NCBI GenBank assembly: GCA_013397795.1
Contig: VZTJ01005975.1
Location: forward strand, 249,620-313,619
Direction: 5' to 3'
Source: Orthonyx spaldingii
Taxonomy: Eukaryota > Chordata > Aves > Passeriformes > Orthonychidae
DNA: 64,000 nucleotides
Each line of letters opens with the position of its first letter. The first letter of the stretch is position 1. Below the pieces are notes generated by a model that was not told the origin of the DNA, made no database searches, and worked only from the letters and a program-made list of their open reading frames with translations. A program made the position numbers and the translations under genes. This document shows positions 24,727-36,753 of the stretch, piece by piece.

Positions 24727-27700
24727 CTGCAGCAGAGAAAAGAACCAAGACTTTGCAATATGAAGTGAAATATATACTTTGTGCTAATGTCTCAATTACT
24801 GCTAATTTTCCCATCATAAAATTAGTCATGCTTAATTAGTCAAACAGAAACTAGATTTATTTTGAAGTTATGCTGCAGTTTAACTGTTTTAGCGAGCGCT
24901 GTCTCAGAAGGAACATTTCCCCTGGGCTTCTAATCAACCAAATTACACAGCCAGGCACTGGGACTCGCTTAATCCGATGAGGATTTGAGGCACAAAACCA
25001 GCCTAACAAATGAGTGGGCTCCAAACCACTTTTGCTGAACAATGGAGGGTCGGCAGCAGAGAATTAGGCTGATGACAAGTGTCTTTGAAATACTGAACAG
25101 GTAAGGAATGAAGAGGAGGAGGAAAGATTGTGGAGTTTTTGTTCTGGAAGTGCTAAATTGATGTGGAGTCACCAGGGAGATCAACAAGGAGAGATGAAAG
25201 ATACTCTCAACTGGATCTGTAAGAGCTCTGAGGCAAGATCACTGTGACAGCACAGAAAGGGATTTGAGATTGCAGACAAAAGACATATACGAAGTGCACA
25301 CTTTTAAAATATTTTCCTACAAACCCATAGAAACAACTCCACCTCATCCACAATGGGTTTTGGGTTCATCATAGCCAATTTGCAATTCATGCTAAATAGC
25401 TGCACTGGTGAATAAAACAATTTGGCAATTTCATGATGTCACAGGACGTCACTCCAGCTGGGGATTTAACCCTCGTGAATCCCTCAGTCACAGCTCTCAG
25501 GTGATGTGGGGCTTGAATTTGCAGGAGAGGTGGAAAATGGAAGTGGCAATGTCTTCTTTCATCAGCATAAAGCACATGCAAACACAGAACTTGAGGATTC
25601 TAGGAACAGCAGGACACCTCATGCTGAGTCCAACACTCTGCTTCACATAAAGAGGTTCTGACCACTGGAATTTATGGTGCTACAGCTTCCAAGCTATTCA
25701 TTGTAAGTATTTATAGATGGCTAATCTAATTTTTAATTCCAACAGCAAATATATTGATATTTTGTGTCTATTTTCTACAACATCAGCCTACAAACAAAGC
25801 CAAAATAAATGCCTTGATTTTTCAATACCCAATGGTTCTTTAAGGGCAAAATGCTAATGAAGTGTCAGTAATCAAATCAAAGCTTTAAGAAACACAGATT
25901 TGTACCTTGTTTTGAAAGCCTTGACTTACCTGCATTGAAATAAGTATGAAATCAATTAGGCTCCCAATTCCACAAAACCCTACAGTGCAGAACTTTAACA
26001 AACCTACAAAAGAAAAGTAAAATTTAATGTAGCTTTAAGCAATCACTGGGATTTAATCACTGGTGGCAATCACATCCAAACCGTCTCCTCATCCCACAAA
26101 ATGTGTTTGTGTTTATATATACACATCTATCTAGAAGCAGACCTAAAGTTAAACTTCTTTAATTATGAGGGAAAAAACCAAACCACATATTCATATTTCC
26201 ACATCCTGAACGCACTTTAAAGACTTTAAATATTAACAATTTATTTTTTTAATGTAGAAATATTCTTAAACAAGAAAAGGCAGAAGTTGATAATCAGGTT
26301 ACTGAAATATTCCTTTCACTGAGGCACGGACAGAAAAATCCCAACTCGAGCTGCAAAATTTGCTTATGAATAGAAAGAGACTTTCTACCACCTCATGAGT
26401 TGCAGCACATACTGATTTGATTTTCAGAACACGCAACTTTGGAAAACAATCCTTTGTATAATTTTTATATTTCTGCTGAAATATGAATTTATTTTGAATA
26501 TATATAAAAATACATAAACACTTCTTTTTAACTGGTATTCAAAAATGTACAGTTTTATACAAATAAATGAAAGATTAATAGAAAATATATGGGAATAGCA
26601 ACTGACAGATGAATGTTTTATTGGAAGTTGTCCTGCAAGGCAGACTTCATTTGGAAAATGCCTTCAGAAAAAAGAGGCTGCCTTAAAACTTAATTTTTTT
26701 TAATATCAATAGTTTCTTGTACAATGAATGTAATCCAGTGAGAACTATATACATTATGAGTATTGTTTCAGGCAAAGATCTTGGTTAATTCCTTTCTCGA
26801 AAGCAGCAACATCCCAGAAACCCCCTCCTCTCCCCCAGGCTGTTTCTGGGGCTGCACATGGGGCAGAGGAGGGGAATAACTGCACCCACCCTGCAGGAAG
26901 AGCATCCCACTGCCTGCATTCGTCTCTCATGGAAGGAAAGTCTCTGTGCATCCTTCCCTGTGAGGCCCTGGCACAGGTGCCCAGAGGAGCTGTGGCTGCC
27001 CCTGGATCCCTGGCAGTGCCCAAGGCCAGGCCGGATGGAGCTCTGCACAACCTGATGGAATGAAGGTGTCCTTGCCCATGGAACATTCCAGCTGGGATTT
27101 TAGGAACCCAGCAGATCTCTTATCACTGCAGCAGCTTCACTTTACTTGAGAAACTGGATGGAGAACTGTTTCTGAATCTGGCATTTATCTCTGGAGTGCA
27201 GAGTAAAGTCAGGTTTTTTCTTCCTCCTCACTTCCCTCCCTACAAGCAGCTCACACTGAGAAAATAAACTGCTCTAAAGCATGGAGGGGAAAAATAGTGT
27301 TGTTCTGCAGTAATAACTCATGGTTTAGTTCCCAGTGTGTGGGAGAGGAAGAGGTTGCCTTCCTGATTTCTTCATACTCAATAGCTTGTTTGTATTTGTG
27401 TGCTCTTTAAACAAAAGAGAAGGAAAAAAAATAAACCAAAGAGCATTTGTAGTCTTCATTGCACTTGCAAAAAAGATTTCAATGCCATTAACCTTTCTTA
27501 ACCATTTTTTGCCAAGGCACAGATGACCTAAAAATCCCCCAATCATCCACTGTCAAGGAACCCAATGTGTTGATTTTTATTCTTTTCTATTCTTACCTAT
27601 TTGCTTCTGCCTTCTTTACCTTTCAAAAGATTGAAAACTTGGCCTTGGAAGAGTTCAATTTTAAATATTAACTTTGGCTACTGGCTACAGTATAATCCAG

Positions 27701-30700
27701 TAGGGTTGAAGCATGAGCCATAAAGAACTTCTATAAAAGAATTAAGGATTTATGAATCTATATCAACACAATATATTAAAAAATAATTACTGCAAATTAT
27801 TATTCCAAATCCAGTGGTACAACAAAGTAAGGCACCTTATTGACTGCTTTCAAAAATTTATCTTTTTGTGAAACAGATGGACAAAGTAAATGCTAATTAC
27901 AGAATCTCAGGGTTAAAAGACATGGATGTTGATCAAGATTATAGAGAAGTACAGGTAATGTCATTAAAATGAGCTGGCATTTACTGGGCAGAAACTCAAA
28001 ATTTCTGGCTGAAGTGACAGCAACACGTACAGGTTTTTCCACATCATTGCTCCATCCTATCTATACTTAAATTCACTCCCTTTGTCCAGCTCAGAAACAA
28101 GGCCAGTGAGGGCAGTTCTAACATAATAAGGTATTTCCATTACTTAAAAGCCAGTGGCACCATCATCCTGGGAACCAGGTCCTAAAAACACCAACCAGAG
28201 AGAGGTCTTATTAGAAGTCCCAGCTTCTGCAGAACTGTTATTAACACCATGAGTTATCTTGAAGGTGTGTATTTGCCAGAATTAATTCCATCTCCCAGAA
28301 CACCAGGTTTACTGTAAAATTTGTCCACTTTTTTCCTGGTAAAGTCAAGCCTCATTTAAGGCTGGCACATGAGGCAAAGCCACTCCTGTTCCAATGCCTC
28401 ACCACGAATGCTGTGGTAAAACAGTGCAAAGCAAAACCTCGAGCAGCAATAACCACATTTGCTTATCAGGATTTTATCTGCTGGACAACTGTATCTCCAT
28501 TTGTCACCACTCCAGCAGAAGAGCAGGCTGAGGATAATGCAGCATTTTATCTCACTTGACCATGAGGTAAGGATCCTGGTTGTAAATATTAAAACTGTGA
28601 CTGTCAGCCTTCATTACTCAAAATATGAGTATACACATACAACTCAGTCATAACAATAAGCTTTACCTCAAAGAAAAAGTAAGGAATAAACTTACCTAAT
28701 GCAGGATAGCCTAGATAAAATCTATCTGCTCCCAGCCATCCAAGAAATAAGGACAGAGCCACTGCCACTTTGTAGGAGTATCCATTTCTGCCAAAAGAAA
28801 CAAGCAATGTAGATAATGACTGCAAAATATATCCACTCATACTTTTGACTGTTAAAGTAGTGACTCATTTTCCTGCTGCTTCAGTTTAAAAAAAAAAACA
28901 AAACAACAGACTTGTTATTTATCTTCCATTAATGGCCACGGAATTGATAATGTTAAGCTTTCAAACTGGGAAGGCATCCTCCATAAAGGAACCTCAGCTG
29001 CTGCAACTCAAGTGTACTCTTGCAGAATACAGATTATTCTGAAACTAAATGATGATTTCTTGTCAAGACATAATTCAGTTGCTGATCCATCCCCAGCTTC
29101 ACAGAGCACTTCCTAACAGCTCAGCCCTACTGAGACAAGCCCAGGAAGCCAGGAGGTGTGTGAATACTGTCTGCAGGCATTAGTCTCACACGCAGCCAAA
29201 TGGAGAGGAACAGGACAGACAGGTGAGATGTCAGCAGAGACAGTAATTGCCACGAGATCTGAAGGAGAAATGAACCATGGCCACCGGCTGAAGAAGCTGC
29301 AGGAAGGATTCAACAAAAAGAGGAAGTCATGTATTCACTCATTGCACTGCAAACGGCACAAACTCACAATGAAAAGAACTGTTGACAGCACAAAGATGCA
29401 CGGGGGTAGAGAGGCACTCTCAAGTTAAGCTTCCCATGGTCAGTCATACAAAATAAACAGAGAGAACAGACTGTTTCAGATTCATCCTAATTGGAACCAT
29501 TCTTGCCAACAGCTGGAGCGATGCAGCCACCAAACCACCTGTTCCTGCAGTCCCTGCTGGAGAACTTTGCACTAATAAGGGAGCTAAAAACACATCGCTC
29601 TCAGGGCTGGAAGCGCTGCCTCGGCGAACAGCGAGCTTCTACCAGCAAACCCAAATGTAATTAGAACTGAAAAATATTCAGTAATTCACTGTTTTGATAC
29701 GTGCACTGCTACGTGCCAGCAATTATTTAATAGGCCCAAATTAAACTCTTGCTTGACAGTTGAATAAAACAGTTTCAAAAAGACAGTAGCTGACAAAAGC
29801 CCAAGCACTTTTATTAAGCATTTTCAATGCCAAGTAGAGACCTACCTTTTTTGCTTATTATCTAAATTTACTGACTTTAAAACCTAATGGCAACATTAAG
29901 TGATTAAATCATGACTCTTACCTCAGTATTTGTTACTTGGTGTTTATTAGCAACACGGAACACACAGGGCATTCCTGGAACCTAATGTAACGTAAATTAT
30001 CATCTTTAGAACTGTCTTGTTTCCACTGTAAAGAACACTAATGGGTTTATTTAAAACTTGAGGTAAGCTGTTGGAAATTGTTTATCAACTACAAAGTGTC
30101 AACAGCCCTCCAAGGACACTAGAGCATAAAAAGAGCTGTTACATAAAAAATGGGAACACGGTTTAATTTTGCTCCTGATCATAACCAGTAATAAACTGAG
30201 CCCTTGCCTGTGCACTGAGATGCTTCTGGAAGCAGAAGAGTTTCTGCAACCTTGTCAGCATCAAACTGACAGGCAGAAGAAACCCAGTATGAAGGGGAAG
30301 CATGAGAACACTGTAACAAACACGGCTGCATCCCCTCTTGTGTTTCCTCAGCCTCACTCCTTCAGATAAAAACATGCAGAAAGAGTAAACCAGTGAGTAG
30401 GAAAATCACACATCCCAGGCATCTGAAGGAATTTCTACAATTGGGTAAAAGATCCAATTTCTTGTCAGTTCCTCTTTTTTCTCTTGCTTCTCAGCCTCAT
30501 CCAACCTTTATTTTTTCTGCATACATCTCTTCCAGCTGCCATGTTAAAAACTTTTCCTCCCAGCTCTTCCACAGCAGCTGACAAGAGCAGGTGCTGCTGT
30601 AAGTTGCTCTTTCAGGGTCTCTTGGCTCTTTTCAAAGACCTGTCCACACTGAACCCCACAAATTTCACAGAGAAATATTTCACAACCTCGTTCCCTGGAA

Positions 30701-33700
30701 TGGCAACACTTGAACAATGGACATTTCAAGTCTGCAGCACCAGGACCTGCACATATTAAGTAAAATATATGATAGATGCCAATCTGGGGGATTCTAGAAT
30801 TTAGCCAAAAAATAAGATCTGCCTCCAAAACATCAGATTAAAGCCAAACCTAAGCAATCCTGACTCCCAGTACTTCTTTGTTGGAACAACCTTAGAAGCT
30901 TTTCCTTGAATTACTACTGGGAGTAACTGAACTTGAACACATCCACGCACACAAACATGTAACATCTCCTGGTCGTGTTCTAACATAACTGGATCCCAGA
31001 ATTTAGCCAAAACTAAATTACAGTTTTGGCTAAGGACAGCTTGCTGATTTGTCCTTAACAAAAGCTGGGGATAGAGATTCACCTGCTGTCCCCATGCTGG
31101 GACAATCCTGCTATGGGAAGATGCCTTCACAAACTCATTTTCTGGTTAAATGATGTGCAGTTATTTCTACAGTTACAGTTTCTACCAAAACTCAGGTAAG
31201 GTGCTGGAAAATCTTCAAAAAGCAGTAGAAAAGGCAGAGCTATTGTTGTAATATTAAGCTGGAGATTCCTGCTTAAAACAATATTTCTGACACTTAGGTG
31301 GCATTCAAAGTGCCTCATAAAAGGTCTATCAGTGACTGGACCACTTTTTAAATAAGTGTACAGATGAAGGATGGTGATATTAATCTTGCTGCCATTTTTT
31401 ACTGGTTTTAGGACATTATGAAGGGCATGCTTGTGTAACTCAATCTACATTCACAGTCGTATTTTATGGGAATTTTCAGTCCAAGAAGGGTTTTATTCTC
31501 TTTCTGCCATACTAGCAGTTGTGGGACTGGAAAAGTCACAGCAAGTTCTTCTGGCAGTGTAACCATTGATTATTCATCATAAATACTAGTCTTGATCAAG
31601 TAATAGATACTGTAAGAAGGATGACATTTCTCTGCCTACAGACCTGGATTTTAATTACTAAATGTAAAGAAAAGCTACCTTTAAAAAATGCTTCCAGAAA
31701 ATATACTAAACCAAAAATACATGTATACAAAAAACCTCCAAACATAAGAATTACTATCTAATCTAAAGAGGAAGCAATTTCATTAAACTAGTATAGCTCA
31801 TCTTCTTCTCAGTCCCCATCACAGATGGGACTGAAACACAATTGTTTCTGGACAAAAATGTGACTGACGTCTACTTTGCTGGCATTTAAATTTGATTAGA
31901 TGTAATAATATGTTTTCTTCAGTTTGCTGAGCTTTGACTGCTAAGAAGACTAAATACAGAGAAAATATTTATGAAACTAAGAGGCAGAGCTGGAGTTCTG
32001 AGTTAGGCAAATTACTGAGCAGCAAGTGGCACATCAGAGTTATTTGCCCACCAGAGTGGCAGGGAGTACCCAGTATTACTGGAGTTTTAATTTCCAAAGA
32101 TTCCAGCAGGACAAAAGAGAAAGGTTCCAGTGTGAATCCCAGAAAAAGGGGAAACAAATGGCAGTGACAGGTGCTGGCTGATCATTAGCACTGGCCAGTT
32201 GGAACATTTATTGGTATCCAGAGCTCTCCATCACTCACAGTGTGCTTCAGAAAAACGAGGTCCATCATTCACGTACCAGAAACAGGCTCTTAAAAGACAC
32301 AGTGAATTGGATTAAACACAATAGTTGTTTCAAAATGGAGAACAGTTTCTCTTACAGATTTTGGGGGGAACTGCAGAGATCCTGGAGCTCTCCTAAAATT
32401 CACGCAAAATAGAACTTCAGCTGCAGCTATAGGCACACTTTGAAGTGGCATGAACCACTGAGCAGCACAACCCTGCCCAGCCCTCCTTTGTCCTCTCTTT
32501 ATCCTTGAGTCACCCTCATCCCTGCGCTGGCACAAGCACTTGAAGCCACTGTACTGTGACTCAAAGTGGGGAACTGATCCAAGTCAGCTCAAACCCAGAG
32601 CAGCTCCCTGATGTCCTGGGTTCTGTCAGGGAGGGGATGGAGGGTGTCCCCAGCAGCTCCTTCCAGCAACTGTGCTGATTTTAAGCACACATGAAATGTG
32701 GCCTCAGCATTTGGAGCAAAATTTTGCCAAGCTCAAGTATGAAGTAAAGCAAAGGTAAAAGAATAAGGTAAAGCAAAGAGACAAACATAACTGAACAACA
32801 ACAAAAAATTGTGCAGGCAGAGACACATTTCCTTATGAACATGCACACTCAGAGCAACCTGGTCTAGTGGAATGTGTCCCTGGCCATGGCAGGGGGACAG
32901 AGTGAGATGGGCTTCAAGGTCCCTCCCAACCCAAACCATTCCATGACCCTGTGTTGCATCCTTACAGTGTGTATTAGAGCATTTACTACTGAGCAAAATG
33001 TGCTTGGTTCTATTTTATTTCTATTTTCCTTCTGCCAACACATCACACGATTTTGGACAAACTTCAGTTTTTGGAAACCAAAGGGTACTCACACATTGCG
33101 ACACTCAATGGGTTTGTAAAATCCAACTTCATGTCCCGTAAAGACTTTCTCTATGCCAAGGTGATCTTTGCAAGTAATATTTGGTGCTGGCAGACATTGA
33201 ACTGAGGACAAAAACTGATTTGAAATTAAGTGGTAACTGACACTCATCGCAGTTTTCTGACAACACACAAGTGAAACAAATTAAGTTCTACTGTGCAACA
33301 GTCTTGTTACAAAGCACAGTTCACACACAATTACTTGTTTTAAAATATTTTTTTAAGCCAGTCCTACCACCAACTTGTAGTTTTTCCTTGCTACATATTA
33401 AGCAAAATATACAAACCTAATTGCTGCCCCAATTCTGTTGTAATTTCCACTCTGGCTTCAATATGAGTCAATGAGAAATCTGAAGCTAACATACAGGAAA
33501 CATTTTCATCGTGAGAACAGTCAAATATTGGAACAAGTTGCCCAGAGAAGTCATGCCATCCCCATCCCTGGAGGTTTTCAAGGTCTGACTGCACAAAGCC
33601 CTGAGCAGCCTGGTTGAAATTCAGTGCCAACATTGCTTTGAGCAGGAGGTTGAACTATGCAACTTCCTGAGGCATCTTTCTACCCAAATTATTCCATTAT

Positions 33701-35742
33701 TCTTAGGAGAACCAAAGTGGAAATCACGGCAGAAAGTCACACCTGCTAAAAGTCTGCAATATATTACCAGAATACTAGTCACTCTCCAATGCTGTACTCT
33801 GTTGTTTTAAAGGGAAGAAAATTCAGTCCTTTACCCACTTTCTATCAGCTTTCAGTACTTGTGAGTCCTGTTGGTTAATTCCAACAAAACTGCAAGCCAG
33901 GTTTAACATTCTTTCCAGATTTTCCAGTACTGCACACAGGCAAGAGATGTGATTTTTTTAATGCCTATGCCTATTGCATAGGGACAAAAAAATAAAAAAA
34001 GACTGGAGTTATGTCTGGACTTAACTGCTACTAAATCTTACATGGGATTTTATAGCTCATCCCTGGCAGTGTCCAAGGCCAGGCTGGGCAGGGCTTGGAG
34101 CAATCTGGGATAGTGGAAGGTGTCCCTGCCCATGGCAGAGGGTGGGATGAGATGAGCTTCAAGGTCCCTTCCAACCCAAACCATTCCACACTACTACTGA
34201 TCAATGTGCCTAATCTAAGGCAATTACAAAAAAACCACAACATTATTTCTTGTAAAGTAAATTAAGCAAAGAAGTTTTTTTTCCTGTTATTAGAAGAAAC
34301 CCAGAACAGTTAAAATATATTGATACAGGAAAAGCCAGTGTCACTCCAAAGACTCCAAACCTACTCAATGACACCACCTTGATGCTTTGAATTAAACCCT
34401 GTTTGTCTGGGTGAGGGATCCCAGAAAGTGATCAGAAATTATAGTGTTTCAAGAATGACCCAGAAATTAACTTTTTATTACTTAGGTAATACTGAAAAAA
34501 TAAGCAATTGAAATAGGGTGAAGACAATCTGAAAACTGGTGTGTGTGTGTAAAAATGCTACACAAAGAAAACAGTGCTAACTAACTCAGCAACTTGTTCT
34601 ACTCTGAAGCTTATCTCCTGTTCAGAAATGCAGTTTATTAAATACAATCACATGGTAATTAGTTAAACAACTGATAATCTGAGTTGTGAGCGATCTCAAA
34701 CTATGCAATATTCTTTCTGCCCTCTGACTGCCCATTTAGAGTCAGGGACACAATGTCAAAATGATGTCAAGAACTGAAAAAACTTTTAAAAGGATCCCTT
34801 TTGCAAAGTATTTTCATCCAGTGTCTGAAATTATTTGGAAAGCCTTCACTACCCCAGAAGAAAAATCATTCAGCATTTATAGGAAGCAAAATATGAATGA
34901 CAACAAACACACACATGAATTTTGTGGAGTCTGGAAGTGTCCAAGGCCAGGCTGGACAGGGCTTGGAGCAGCCTGGAACAGTGGAAGGTGTCCCTGCCCA
35001 TGGCAGGGGTGGCACTGGATGAGCTTTAAGGTCCCTTCCCACCCAAACTATTCTGTAATTCCATGATTTTAAAACAAGGGTGCACATAAAGTGAAATTGC
35101 TGTGCTATCAAACACACACCATTTATTTCAATGCCTGAGAACATCAAAGAAGTTTAGCACAGGTAGGAAACCAAGTAATCAATTTATGAATTTTTCTGTT
35201 GTACTCTGAAGTATGTCAGAACTGAACATCAAATAAATGTGCTTCCAAAACAGAGCCTCATGCACCAGAACCTGGTGATGATGGAAGGCACTATGTCGCC
35301 TTAAGACAAAAACCCTTAAAAATTAGAAGATTTTGAAGGCTGCTGTCACATGTCAATTATTTTAATAATTATATGCAAAACGAGTATGACAGAAATGGTT
35401 TGTTTTAATCACAGTAGTGCAGGACAGAGCCTAAAGGGTGTAACATACACTGAAGAGATTTACCAGAAACCTCACTTAGAACAGTACCAATCAGAGACAG
35501 TGTAGTTATTCATTTTTAGTGAAGCACCCAATCCACACGAGTGTTTTGGGCTCTCAGACTAAAGATATTACTAATCCCATCTTTTATAAAGCTCATCTAG
35601 CAGATACACAAATTGAACACTTCCTTGAAAAAACACAGTTAATCAATATATAAGTTAAAAATCCTTACCATATGCTGTGTGATTTGTGCAATTCATTGGT
35701 TCTTGTGTGCTATTGTCTATTTTAGGCTCATCACACATATAT
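24616..35742 (-). CDS. TM2D1: TM2D1, TM2 domain-containing protein 1 (5' exon missing)
   Basis: TM2D1 is a small membrane protein first described as a beta-amyloid-binding protein (BBP). The family has a signal peptide, a cysteine-rich lumenal part with N-glycosylation sites, and a C-terminal TM2 domain of two membrane helices around a DRF motif. Five exons are readable, at 35669-35742, 33093-33201, 28696-28787, 25930-26003 and 24616-24726. Joined in phase they give 153 codons matching residues 55-207 of the 207-residue mammalian protein, with no length difference and a stop at the same place. Sequons fall at about N65, N72, N75, N87 and N197, the DRF motif at 137-139, and the helices at about 122-142 and 148-175. 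Residues 1-54 (signal peptide and first cysteine) are not visible and probably lie in the gap at 37082-37673. The gene is divergent to PATJ. Identification rests on near-identity of the TM2 domain. Confidence 0.95.
24727..25929 (-). other. TM2D1 intron
   Basis: This is a U2-type GT-AG intron with nothing else recognised in it. Confidence 0.7.
25930..26003 (-). CDS. TM2D1: TM2D1 coding exon, second membrane helix
   Basis: This 74-base exon encodes residues 147-171, beginning GLLKFCTVGFCGIGSLIDF. The first glycine codon is split with the upstream exon. Most of the second transmembrane segment is here. The acceptor is TTTCTTTTGTAG and the donor CAG|GTAAG. Confidence 0.95.
26004..28695 (-). other. 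TM2D1 intron with one CR1 fragment
   Basis: This is a U2-type intron. It carries a plus-oriented CR1 remnant at 26955-27083, antisense to the gene. The remainder is AT-rich without recognisable features. Confidence 0.7.
26955..27083 (+). mobile_element. CR1 LINE 3'-end fragment
   Basis: The fragment shows TGAGGCCCTGGCACAGGTGC, CTGGCAGTGCCCAAGGCCAG and AAGGTGTCCTTGCCCATGG in plus orientation. The terminal tail is lost. It is about 130 bp, inside a TM2D1 intron. Confidence 0.85.
28696..28787 (-). CDS. TM2D1: TM2D1 coding exon, first membrane helix and DRF motif
   Basis: This 92-base exon encodes residues 117-146, with NGYSYKVAVALSLFLGWLG followed by ADRFYLGYPAL. It is essentially invariant against mammals and is the segment that identifies the gene. 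The DRF motif sits just after the first helix, a place that has been compared with the DRY motif of G-protein-coupled receptors. The acceptor is CTTTTGGCAG and the donor TTAG|GTAAG. Both ends are in split codons (V116 and G147). Confidence 0.97.
28788..33092 (-). other. TM2D1 intron with one CR1 fragment
   Basis: This 4.3-kb U2-type intron contains a short plus-oriented CR1 tail at 32852-32950. Open frames within it are unsupported. Nothing else is recognised. Confidence 0.7.
32852..32950 (+). mobile_element. CR1 LINE 3'-end fragment
   Basis: GAGCAACCTGGTCTAGTGGA is followed by the CCCTGGCCATGGCAGGGGGA block and AAGGTCCCTCCCAACCCAAA. The copy ends in CATTCCATGACCCTG. It is about 100 bp. Confidence 0.88.
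33093..33201 (-). CDS. TM2D1: TM2D1 coding exon, lumenal cysteine-rich part
   Basis: This 109-base exon encodes residues 81-115, beginning QCLPAPNITCKDHLGIEKV and continuing FTGHEVGFYKPIECRN. Codons V80 and V116 are split at its two ends. The NIT sequon and three cysteines are conserved with mammals, while the middle (KDHLGIEKV) is the most divergent part. The acceptor is TTTTTGTCCTCAG and the donor AATGT|GTGAGT. Confidence 0.95.
33525..33704 (+). mobile_element. CR1 LINE 3'-end fragment, diverged
   Basis: TTGGAACAAGTTGCCCAGAG is followed by CATCCCTGGAGGTTTTCAAG, a GAGCAGCCTGGTTG block and ACCCAAATTATTCCATTATT. It is an older copy with more changes than its neighbours. Confidence 0.8.
34059..34190 (+). 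mobile_element. CR1 LINE 3'-end fragment
   Basis: The fragment shows TCCCTGGCAGTGTCCAAGGC, AAGGTGTCCCTGCCCATGGC and AAGGTCCCTTCCAACCCAAA, ending CATTCCACA. It is about 130 bp. Confidence 0.9.
34930..35068 (+). mobile_element. CR1 LINE 3'-end fragment
   Basis: TCTGGAAGTGTCCAAGGCCA leads through the CCCTGCCCATGGCAGGGGTG block to a recognisable tail TTCTGTAATTCCATGATTTT. It is closely similar to the copy at 34059-34190. Confidence 0.9.
35669..35742 (-). CDS. TM2D1: TM2D1 coding exon behind an AC-ending intron
   Basis: This 74-base exon encodes residues 56-79, beginning YMCDEPKIDNSTQEPMNC. Its first base completes codon 55 (Q in mammals) and its last base starts V80. The donor CATATG|GTAAGG is normal. 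The upstream boundary is not: no AG precedes it for 38 bases, a TGA lies in frame at 35745-35747, and the intron ends GAAC. The exon start is therefore fixed by the protein alignment rather than by an AG acceptor. Three sequons (NST, NCT, NHT) lie here. Confidence 0.9.
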
Positions 35743-35762
35743 GTTCAGGTAATTGAGGAAAA
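35743..35762 (-). other. U12-type branch site and AC acceptor (TM2D1 intron)
   Basis: Read on the minus strand, 35762-35752 is TTTTCCTCAAT, a close match to the U12 branch-site consensus TTTTCCTTAAC. The intron ends in AC at 35744-35743. The branch adenosine is 10-11 bases from the exon, inside the short range typical of U12 introns. No polypyrimidine tract or AG is present. The matching ATATCC donor is not visible and should lie in the assembly gap. What is seen is the branch motif and the missing AG; that this is a minor-spliceosome intron is inference. Confidence 0.7.
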
Positions 35763-36398
35763 CAGTTTTCATATCAAACACTACAACAGGTTTAACAGTA
35801 ATTTATTCCACCCTCTTTAAACCCCGAGGATTTAAGATGCACCTTGATGTTGGTTGCTACCCATCCCCCAGAAGAGGAGCAGCACATTACCATGCAGCAA
35901 ATCTGCTAATCCAATTTAATACACCAATATATCGCATAAGCCCCACGTTTAATTAGTGCTGCAGTCAGCACTACCTAAAGGAACTACAATATTTATCAGT
36001 CACAGCCTCTGTATTTGGAGGCAACACGGTAGCACACGCCTCATCTGGTCTTCCCTTATTTAAATACCACAGTGCCTTGAAATTGAGGCATTTGGTTGAG
36101 AAAATTCAACCTAGAGGAACATGCAAAATTCCACGAACTCATAAAAATGAACATCTGAAACGCCAGGAATTTGGTGCAGGAACAAACTGAGCAGGAGCTG
36201 ACTTCCAGAGGTCTCAACTCCCACAGCCAAGTAAAGCAGGAGATGAAGTGAGTTTTTCCAAGATTTGCTTTCCTGAGACTTTTGATCATCAAAAACTGTC
36301 AGCTGCCATCAACCAACATGTTCTGGGGAGGGCAGGAGGTGCCTTGGAGAGCCAGGAGCCTCACACCTCCTGCTCCTTGGAGTTGTGCAGGGCACAGA

Positions 36399-36609
36399 AA
36401 CACAGAATATCCTGAGTTGGAAGGGACCCTCAAGGACCATCGAGTCCAACTCCTGTCCCTGCACAGACACCCCAACAATCCCACCCTGTGCCTGAGAGTG
36501 TTGTCCAAACACTCCTGGAGCTCTGGCAGCCTTGGGGCTGTGCCCATTCCCTGGGGTGCCTGTTCAGTGCCCCACCACCCTCCAGGGGAGGAATCTTTTT
36601 CTGATAAAA
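36399..36609 (-). mobile_element. CR1 LINE 3'-end fragment, minus orientation
   Basis: AAACACAGAATATCCTGAGT and TTGGAAGGGACCCTCAAGGA are followed by CATCGAGTCCAACTCCTGTC and TGGAGCTCTGGCAGCC. This is a different CR1 subtype from the intronic plus copies, about 210 bp. Confidence 0.88.
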
Positions 36610-36753
36610 TGGCAAAGTCTCCACATCTCGCTCCAGTGTCCTGCAAATAATAAATCAGGCAGAGTAGTGGCACAGCAGGCTCTCTGATCCCATAAGAATT
36701 TCTTTGAAGGACACCCCAAGCACGCACTGGTGTACACACAGTACCACCAGAAA

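Larger units (their letters stand above)
33202..35668 (-). other. TM2D1 intron with three CR1 fragments
   Basis: This U2-type intron contains three plus-oriented CR1 remnants (33525-33704, 34059-34190, 34930-35068), all antisense to the gene. Together they make up about 18% of the intron. Confidence 0.7.

Noticed and set aside
35781..35786. Ordinary AG acceptor TTGTAG upstream of the first visible TM2D1 exon
   Set aside because: Using it would include an in-frame TGA at 35745-35747 and add residues absent from TM2D1 proteins.
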